This document shows positions 58,335 to 64,000 of a DNA stretch of 64,000 bases, piece by piece. The translations under genes and the position numbers were made by a program. Each line of letters begins with the position of its first letter. The stretch's first letter is position 1. This DNA is from Entonaema liquescens (taxonomy: Eukaryota; Ascomycota; Sordariomycetes; Xylariales; Xylariaceae), in contig CADCSX010000003.1 in NCBI GenBank assembly GCA_902805475.1, forward strand, positions 558,001 through 622,000, read 5' to 3'. The notes beneath the pieces were generated by a model. It was not told where the DNA came from and searched no databases. It worked only from the letters and a program-made list of their open reading frames with translations.

Positions 58335-59341
58335 TTATATCGGATTCTCCATGCCGACGGGCGGCACAGGCGGCACCACCGTGGCACTACTTTCGCCGCT
58401 CTGGGACACGGCGGTGGCTTGTGTCGCGCTTGGACTCGGCCTTCCGCCACTCCGCGAGCCTCCCGCTCCCAGACCACGCTTCATCATCTTGCCGAGCACG
58501 GTCACCAGCTCGCACGCGTCGTCGTACATGTCGTCGTCCAAGCCCTCGGTTGCCTCGTACACCTCCGCGATCGTCTCCTTCGCCAGCCGTCGACTGCCCT
58601 CCCGGTCGTGAACGCAATCGTACAGGAATGCCGCATACTCCGTTTTTAACGATAGTCGTAGTGAGTGCGATCCCCATAGTAGGCTATCCGCCAGCGAGAT
58701 AGCTTCCCGGAAGTACTGGTGTGCTGTTGGTAAGTAGTCGACGGACGGTAGCAGAAACGTTGCCAAGGCTTCCGGAGGTATGTTTGGCATTTGCACTTGC
58801 GCCTCGAATCCGGGGGCGGTGCTGGTGCGCCTTGCTCGTACGGGTGGGTGGGTTGTACTGATGACCGCAAGTACTCGGGTGGTATATACGTCGGTTGGCC
58901 CCTATCCACGCCCTTCCCCTTATCGACTCGCAGCGGTTCCGGTGTCATCTCCGCGGCAAGGGCCTGAGGTGTCGTCGCGACTCCCATGGGCGAGACTGGG
59001 GGATTATTGTGAAATAGGACAAAAATGTGGTAGAAGGATGCGCGCAATTTGTATGCGAGGACCTTTAACTCGACGTAGTCTCCAACCATTGGCAAAACAT
59101 ACTGCTCGAGCATCACAAGGCCCTCACGTGAGAGCCATAGGATGTGAAAGTAGAGCTCGAGGGACTGAGTCATGCGCGTGGTATCAAGGCGGCGCTGCTT
59201 GCGCGCCTTTACCAATTGGCCGGCTACATTTATGGAAAGCCCCAAGATCTTAAACAGCATCGACGCGAGCAGCGCATTGTTAGGCTCAACAGATTTTGCG
59301 AGGCGCCCGAGGAACTTCTGGTCGACCTCGGAGGACGCCAT
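58335..59341 (-). CDS. 14-3-3-like domain protein with an apparent frameshift
   Basis: Read from ATG 59341 the first frame gives about 180 residues of helical sequence (VDQKFLGRLAKSVEPNNALL, MLEQYVLPMVGDYVELKVLA, LRASFYHIFVLFHN) followed by a Pro-rich linker. The second frame (to stop at 58335) continues MPNIPPEALATFLLPSVDYL, then WGSHSLRLSLKTEYAAFLYD and REGSRRLAKETIAEVYEA, aligning with the C-terminal helices of 14-3-3 proteins. The frames would join if one C were added in the C5 run at 58812-58816 (a G run on the plus strand). No GT-AG intron explains the change. It is either a sequencing or assembly indel in a homopolymer, or a real mutation. 14-3-3-like members bind phosphoproteins. This divergent family is fungal and its partners are unknown. 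Confidence 0.7.
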
Positions 59342-62300
59342 TGAAATCGGTCGCTGAAAAGGGGGCTGATGCTGGGTCCCTGTGATTATGTGAGAAACGC
59401 GCTCAAGCCTGCTGCACTGCGTAAGAAGATTGGATGAGAATCGCAAGCGTAGGGATTGCGACGACTAAAAGAGACTTGATTGATATTTGTAAGGTTTGCT
59501 CGTCGCACATGTGATACGGGTGGATGAGGATATCTCCATGGGTACTGGCGGGGGTATAATAGGAGAACTTGATGGAAGCATAACTACTCAATGGAAGGCC
59601 AACATACCTCAGAAAGCCTAATATTCCCAAGGAAGACTCTCTTGGTTATTAACACCCCGAGGCTCTTCTTTTTGCTGACGCCTTAAAGATAGGGTGACTT
59701 AGACGTCTTGCTGTTTGGGTATACTAACGGACTTAGACGGCGCAAACAATGACGGAAATAGCGCTTTTCCAATAGAATCAAGTCTTATACCGTCTGTAAT
59801 GCCAATTACGCTGTGCAAGATAAAATGAGCTCGATAAAGGGTGAGATTAAGACCGTCGTAATTATGGCCGACACGCCTGGACCGAACCACTTCCACCAGC
59901 TGCAAACGACTTTCGATAACGAATGACTAACAACGCGACTCAATCTCAATTGTAAGCATGAGAAGTAGTCGTTTTGCTGGAAGAGTCGAAAAACATGCGA
60001 GCGGACTTGAAGCGTCGTCCCAATTCCGTGTTTTTCGTGCTTGGTCCTTTTTTTCTGTTCAAAAGCGATGCGAACTTCCAAGTTCTGATGAACAACAACA
60101 CAAGTTTTCCTACGCAAAATCCGGTCCAAGAAGTACAGCCCAACCAAAATTAAACATTCGCGAAAGATAATTACAGTAGACTAGCGTCGCGCAGTGTTAG
60201 CTGGCGCAAGCTCATCGGCCACGGGCGACCCTGGTAAAGGGCTGCGCTGGCACTGCTATTGGAGGGGGGGTAGGGGAGGGAAACTGACCAATATGATACA
60301 GCGAAAGTAATACAAGGCGATGAAGCCCAAGATGTAAAAGTCCAATTGGGCAGGAAAATTAAATTTTAGACAGATGTAAAGTGACGAGGAGGGAATAATA
60401 ATAGTAAGGCGAGTGATGACGGAGGCTGAAGTAGGGCTGCGGCGGCGGCGGTGGTGGTGGTAGGTGTTCTAAGACTTGTTCGATCGTGAAGCATTTCGAC
60501 GTCAGTAGCGCGCGCACCTCTTCCGCTGATTCGACGACGATCGAGTTTGGCCGCTGATCAAAGCGAGCGTACGTGCGAATAGGAACAACCGCAACACGCA
60601 AAAGGCTAGCCGGGATAAGTCATATATATCTAAACCTAGGATCTCCGCCGGACAGGGGGTGATGGTGGCAGAAAACCTGGGAAAGGCAAGCTGGCTTCGG
60701 AAGAACCAGCGGTGGCGGTGTGAGGTCAACGAGGGCCTCCTCGATTGGCGAGTTTCCAGGCTTTTGGGACGATGTGTGGAGTTTTCGATCCGCTATGAGA
60801 CTGGCTTGGCTTTGGCTATATGTAGATGTCCAAAAAAAAAAAAAAAAACTAAGAAAACTCTTGGCCCCCACGGACTATTTCCTTAAACAGATCCAGAAAT
60901 CAACATCAGCGTTTGGCGTTGGCGTTGGCGTTCTCATAGGCCGTCTTTACAAGTGAAGACAAGACGTGTATAGTGGTTGGGCGATGATGACGATGCACGA
61001 ACCTCGAGAGCTCCGCTGCTGTTTAATAGGAGGCACGCGGCGGATGTAAATAATGTTTTATGTGCCCACGCTTATGCATGTATCTGCATATGTAGGAAGA
61101 TATATCTTGGCGAAAGATCCGCGGGGGAAGGAAGATTAAAGGAAAGAAAAAAAGAACAACTAATTAGGTATTCAGGAGAAACTGCGGGATCAACGAATAT
61201 TCTTTGCAGGAACGGACCGAACTTCTGAAGCCGTCTCTCCGTACGGTTGCAGATCCACGCGTCCGCGTCGGTTCGTTTATAAGCGCTCGCCTTTTAGATG
61301 CGACGCTGGACTGGGGGAAGCGCGCGAAGCCACGAGTGGTTTAAGGGGAAAGCAAAGGGAAAAGGAGACGACCAAAGATATTGTTGTCAAGAAGTCATAT
61401 CCAATATAGCACGACGACGAGAGCCTTGTGTAGTACTTGTACCGGGTGCAGACAGTTTAGTTTCCGATCTCTAATATGAGAACGTGGTATGGATGACAAG
61501 CGAATGGGAGGCCGTTTATCGTGCAGCAGCTTTGATGCAAGATGAGTTGTCCACTTTGGCCCTTTGCCGGGGGAACTTTGCTGCTAGTAAGAGCCTTAGC
61601 CTTAGGCGAGCCTAGAAGCAGCTTGTGGTCAACATGGAAGACCGGACGGGGGAGGTCTAATGTTAAGTCCAACAAGCTTTCCAGGATTCGGGTCCGAGAC
61701 GGAGTTTCGAGTCTTGGAAGTCGTGTAACTTGTAACTTGGAGATAGTTGTAGTTATAATATATGTATAAGTAGGCAGGTAGTTGATAATATATAATATAT
61801 AATATATAATAATAATTAGCCTCTTGAGACTGTTACCATATTATTATTTATTATCGGTTTGTCCTATCGAAACTTTGGGTCTATTTTCGGTAGAGTTGAT
61901 TTGCGAGTAACAGAAAAAAGAAAGGGAGTAATTAAAATAAAAAAAAGGTCGGCTTGACGATCCTAGAAATTACATACTACTACATACTTTTTTTTTTCTT
62001 GGATTTTTATGACGGGTCCAGCCGCCACGCGCGCAAACACGTCCCAAAGAGTGTGATTTTTCAGGAACGACAGGGTTCAGGGGACTTATTATCAACGTCT
62101 TTATCTCTTCTCATCCTAGATCATTTAAACCTTGAGTCTAGGTAATCACTTGAATCACTGGCAGCAATAATAATCATTATTATATCAAGCCCATTGGATA
62201 GTGGCTTCATCATCAAGACCATAGACTATATATACCTATATAAGGTGTATATATATATATATATATGACGATTTCATTTCTAGACATCCGAGTCTACCAT

Positions 62301-64000
62301 CTTCTATGGTTTCTTATAATTCGAATCTTATAAAGCATGGGTGAAACCTCGTACCCCCGTATTAACCAGCTCTTAGGTTTCGTTACATACTACCTCGGCT
62401 CTCTACATCATCATCATTCGAGTTGGGGGGTTTTTTTTTTTCAAGTTGTTCCCGCTTCGTACCAAGACCTTAAACAGGAAGATGTTCTTGTGCTAGTGTC
62501 CGTCCCGTGGCTACGGGTTTTTAGTCTACGAGCTAATGCCCACGATACACTTGTCTAAGACACCTTGAAGCACACACATGTGGCATAACTCGTGGGGCGC
62601 AAAAATCAGAGAATGGTTTAGCCTGAGGGGCCAAGCAACGGAGTAACTGCACGATTTCGTCTTGTAGTCCACGGCTAGCGACGACGACGACTGTACTACG
62701 GGAACATGCTCGAGTTATCCATGTGGTGTATTTCCCCAAGATACAACTAGCTGGGAGCTTCTAATCGAATTCTGCTCTTCTTGCCCCGAGCAACCACGAT
62801 ATCCGTCGATTTAAAACCGTAGACGGCACTGATACGCGCGCGTCGCATTACCACAGTTTGCTGTGTCGCGGATGGTGACAGGGGCCCGGCCGGGCGAGAG
62901 CCATTGACCAATAGTCAACAAGGAGAATCAGATCCCGATCCCCCAACCACCCGATTTTCTCATTCGGCGTAGGTCCTGTAGGTAATAAGTAACGCGTTGC
63001 TATTAATAATAATGACAGAGTTTGGTCTTCTCGGTTTACAGCCCCCCTCTGCATGAAAGATGCTAACGCAGAGAAACTTGCTGGATGACCTCACGAGTCG
63101 CTATCTATAAGACGAAAGACTTAAGAATTAACAGAACAAGAAATAAATAAAGAATGGCGTATTACTTTGCTCTGCTTCTGGGTCATTGGATATGCGACCT
63201 GGTCGAGCTATCCCGCCCACTCAGCTGTGCCCATCAATCTATTTTCCAGGCTGCGAAACCTGCGGCCATCGTCACAATCCTGACTACCCTACATAGGTAC
63301 GGGGGAACTCCACACTGCCATTGTCGACACGCGCAAGTAAACGGGCTGCAGAAACTGGCGGTGAAGACCAACGCAACAGCGCGTTTTCTTTCTATCTTGT
63401 TCTCTTCCCCTTCTCCCCATTACCCCGAAACAGCCGCTATGCAAGTGCTGCAGCAGGATCATTCAGCAGCAGCAGCAGCAGCAGCAGTTGGTACCCGGTT
63501 CTGGAACTTTGCTGCCTTTGGCAATGATGTGATCTTACCTTAGGTAGATGAGATGAGGAGGATCGGGGTAAGCTTAGCTACATATCTAGTTTAGTGTTGG
63601 GACTCACAAAGAGTAAACATACCTACATAACGTATAGTTAGGGGACACTCGCCAAGTTGTTTCAGTTTCTGTCTACCCGGCAGTTCGTCAGCTGCACGCG
63701 TAGAACCAGCGCCGTCCTGATTCGATAGCTGCATGTCGCAAGCAGCTTATAGTAGTATGTCTGCATGCAGCCCTACAGGAGGTAATTACCTACAAGCAGT
63801 GCGCTGAGGGCGTGATTGGATCGAATAGAGTACCTAAGATTGACCGAATTTCTATTAATCTCGCTGTTGATTCGTTCGACTTAGATGAGATTGCATCGTA
63901 GCTTGACGTATAAGAGAGTACTGCCTGATCGTATTTTAATAAGCAAATCCTCGTTGAACTGGTAGTGGACATGTTTTGGCGACCTCTAACTATAACATGG
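59342..64000. other. Terminal 4.6 kb without supported genes
   Basis: Only short overlapping ORFs with no motifs. Simple repeats: (GGCGTT)3 at 60915-60932, A16-like run at about 60833-60848, ATATATAAT repeats at 61785-61810, (TA)n at about 62247-62266, and (CAG)8 at 63464-63488. The 129-codon ORF at 63154-63543 begins with an ATG and a hydrophobic stretch, and it contains the CAG repeat as polyalanine. I judge it unsupported. Confidence 0.5.
63464..63488. repeat. Trinucleotide (CAG/GCA)n microsatellite
   Basis: About eight CAG units in a row, which would read as alanine in an overlapping unsupported ORF. Confidence 0.9.

Noticed and set aside
63154..63543. 129-codon ORF with hydrophobic start and polyalanine
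   Set aside because: The alanine run is a CAG microsatellite, and the rest shows no family features.

Overview
The window is nuclear DNA of a filamentous ascomycete, most likely a sordariomycete. The evidence is short GT-AG introns of about 40-120 nt with CTAAC/CTGAC-like branch sites, a SCAP sterol sensor, a short kinesin-3 lacking a tail domain, SAT4/rhodopsin and EamA membrane families, and AT-rich blocks that look like repeat-induced point mutation (RIP). Gene models were built by reading splice sites by eye. Where exon lengths add up to an intact frame, the exon coordinates are given.

Region 1 (1-18 kb) is the accessory, decayed part. About 6.5 kb holds no recognisable gene, followed by a doubtful two-exon small ORF. 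A minus-strand cytochrome P450 gene carries three in-frame stops. A minus-strand SAT4/rhodopsin-type membrane protein gene is split by a 1,944-bp Tc1/mariner-type element that has been reduced almost entirely to A and T. Next to these lies an intact plus-strand gene of 904 codons. It fuses a tryptophanase (PLP-dependent beta-eliminating lyase) to an aromatic ABBA prenyltransferase of the bacterial indole/tryptophan type. This is the most interesting object in the window. Both halves of a known actinobacterial two-enzyme pathway (prenylate tryptophan, then release prenylindole) appear to sit on one fungal polypeptide. The P450 and the membrane protein may be the remains of its gene cluster. A tRNA-Arg(TCT) gene with an intron follows.

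Region 2 (18-30 kb), all on the plus strand: a C2H2-type zinc-finger protein, a secreted or single-pass cell-surface protein, a flavocytochrome b2-like FMN dehydrogenase, and a very acidic Lys/Ser-rich nuclear-looking protein with a helix-turn-helix-like C terminus.

Region 3 (31-60 kb) is conserved housekeeping sequence: SCAP (-), a JMJD7-like JmjC hydroxylase (+), kinesin-3 (-), a PPPDE-thioredoxin-PUL protein (-), a second AT-degraded element of about 0.72 kb, Golgi GDPase GDA1 (+), a magnesium-chelatase-like protein (-), a small mitochondrial-type protein (-), Rab7/Ypt7 (+), an EamA/SLC35F-type transporter (+), a heme-oxygenase-like protein with an open reading frame continuing past its stop (+), and a 14-3-3-like protein with an apparent 1-nt frameshift (-). 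The last 4.6 kb contain only simple repeats and unsupported ORFs.
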